Shown: positions 39,160-39,432 of the stretch, in pieces
Layout of the letters: each line of letters starts with the position of its first letter
Numbering within the stretch: the stretch's first letter is position 1
IMG/VR virus record: IMGVR_UViG_3300042557_000501
Coordinates: 1-39,432 of that record
Length of the DNA: 39,432 nucleotides
Origin: a virus
Reading direction: 5' to 3' (one strand)
Notes under the pieces: generated by a model
Seen by the model: the letters and a program-made list of their open reading frames with translations, nothing else
The model's database searches: none
Told to the model about the DNA's origin: nothing
Made by a program: the position numbers and the translations under genes

Positions 39160-39432
39160 ATGAACCCAGTACTTTTGACAATCCCCGTATTTATCGCAGC
39201 CACGTTAACGCTTGCGTGTGGTATGCTGTTCGCAATTATCCACCAAAAGGATGAAAGGATAGCTGACCTGTTGGAGGATAAAGAAATTTCGATTAAGGCA
39301 ATTACCACGATGCGGAAACTTTACGAAGTGGAGATTGAAGTATCAAAGAAACTTGAAGATGATTTACTTGAAGCTGACAAAGAATATGATGCGAAGAATC
39401 GTGAGTTAAAAGCCGCTAAGGAAACTATTCAT
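39160..39432 (+). CDS. Membrane-anchored coiled-coil protein, partial
   Basis: 91 residues to the window edge. An N-terminal hydrophobic segment (VLLTIPVFIAATLTLACGML) is followed by a charged helix (HQKDERIADLLEDKE, then SKKLEDDLLEADKEYDAKNR), as in inner-membrane spanins. No stop before the end; if joined to base 1, the frame ends after four more codons (KVSL) at base 15. It sits in the same cluster as the DUF5675 gene, which fits a lysis accessory role. Confidence 0.55.
   Translation, partial: MNPVLLTIPVFIAATLTLACGMLFAIIHQKDERIADLLEDKEISIKAITTMRKLYEVEIEVSKKLEDDLLEADKEYDAKNRELKAAKETIH

Noticed and set aside
1-39432. CRISPR array, integrase, attachment site, insertion sequence
   Set aside because: No regularly spaced repeats, no tyrosine or serine recombinase motifs and no transposase motifs were seen on either strand; the phage appears strictly lytic on this evidence.

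Overview
This window looks like most or all of the genome of a tailed, siphovirus-like phage of a Bacteroidetes (probably flavobacterial-type) host. The host call rests on promoters of the TAnnTTTG type, the near absence of Shine-Dalgarno sequences with many ATGA/TAATG gene junctions, and Bacteroidetes-typical families: a VirE/BT4734-type primase-helicase, a DUF3127-type OB protein and a gp3-type small terminase. Every convincing gene lies on the + strand. No integrase, attachment site, tRNA, rRNA, CRISPR array or IS element was seen.

Positions 66-25985 are the virion and lysis half. It runs: a tube-like structural protein and a glycosyltransferase; large then small terminase; two small proteins; a tail assembly chaperone with a probable -1 frameshift; tape measure; two large tail-tip proteins with carbohydrate-binding-like insertions; a MuF-like protein; an island of two glycosyltransferase-like proteins, an FkbM methyltransferase and GDP-mannose 4,6-dehydratase; portal; scaffold; major capsid protein followed by a strong terminator; connector and tail-completion proteins; a fibre-like protein; small membrane proteins; and a DnaQ-like exonuclease.

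Positions 25986-26375 are a non-coding regulatory hub. It holds a terminator, twin 12-bp repeats, and two tandem promoter-to-terminator units of about 100 nt that look like small RNA genes.

Positions 26376-39154 are the early half. It has small proteins including a DnaA-domain-IV-like protein, then a structured leader and the primase-helicase. An AT-rich origin-like region with inverted repeats follows. Next come a GIY-YIG/T5orf172-type nuclease sharing a C-terminal domain with the helicase, an SSL2-type helicase, a VRR-NUC nuclease, and a GNAT-like/methyltransferase fusion next to a Cys-rich radical-SAM-like protein (a candidate DNA hypermodification pair). ERF annealase, Gp157, a DUF3127 OB protein and a DUF5675 candidate endolysin follow. 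The last gene, membrane anchored with a coiled coil, runs off the right end; if the ends are joined it would stop at base 15, just before the promoter of the first structural gene, which fits a circularly permuted molecule.

The strongest candidates for something new are the methyltransferase/radical-SAM-like pair, the tandem small RNA units, the origin-like region with the nuclease and helicase that share a DNA-binding-like tail, and a set of promoters placed exactly 4 nt before ATG. All family assignments come from reading motifs by eye; no database search was run.
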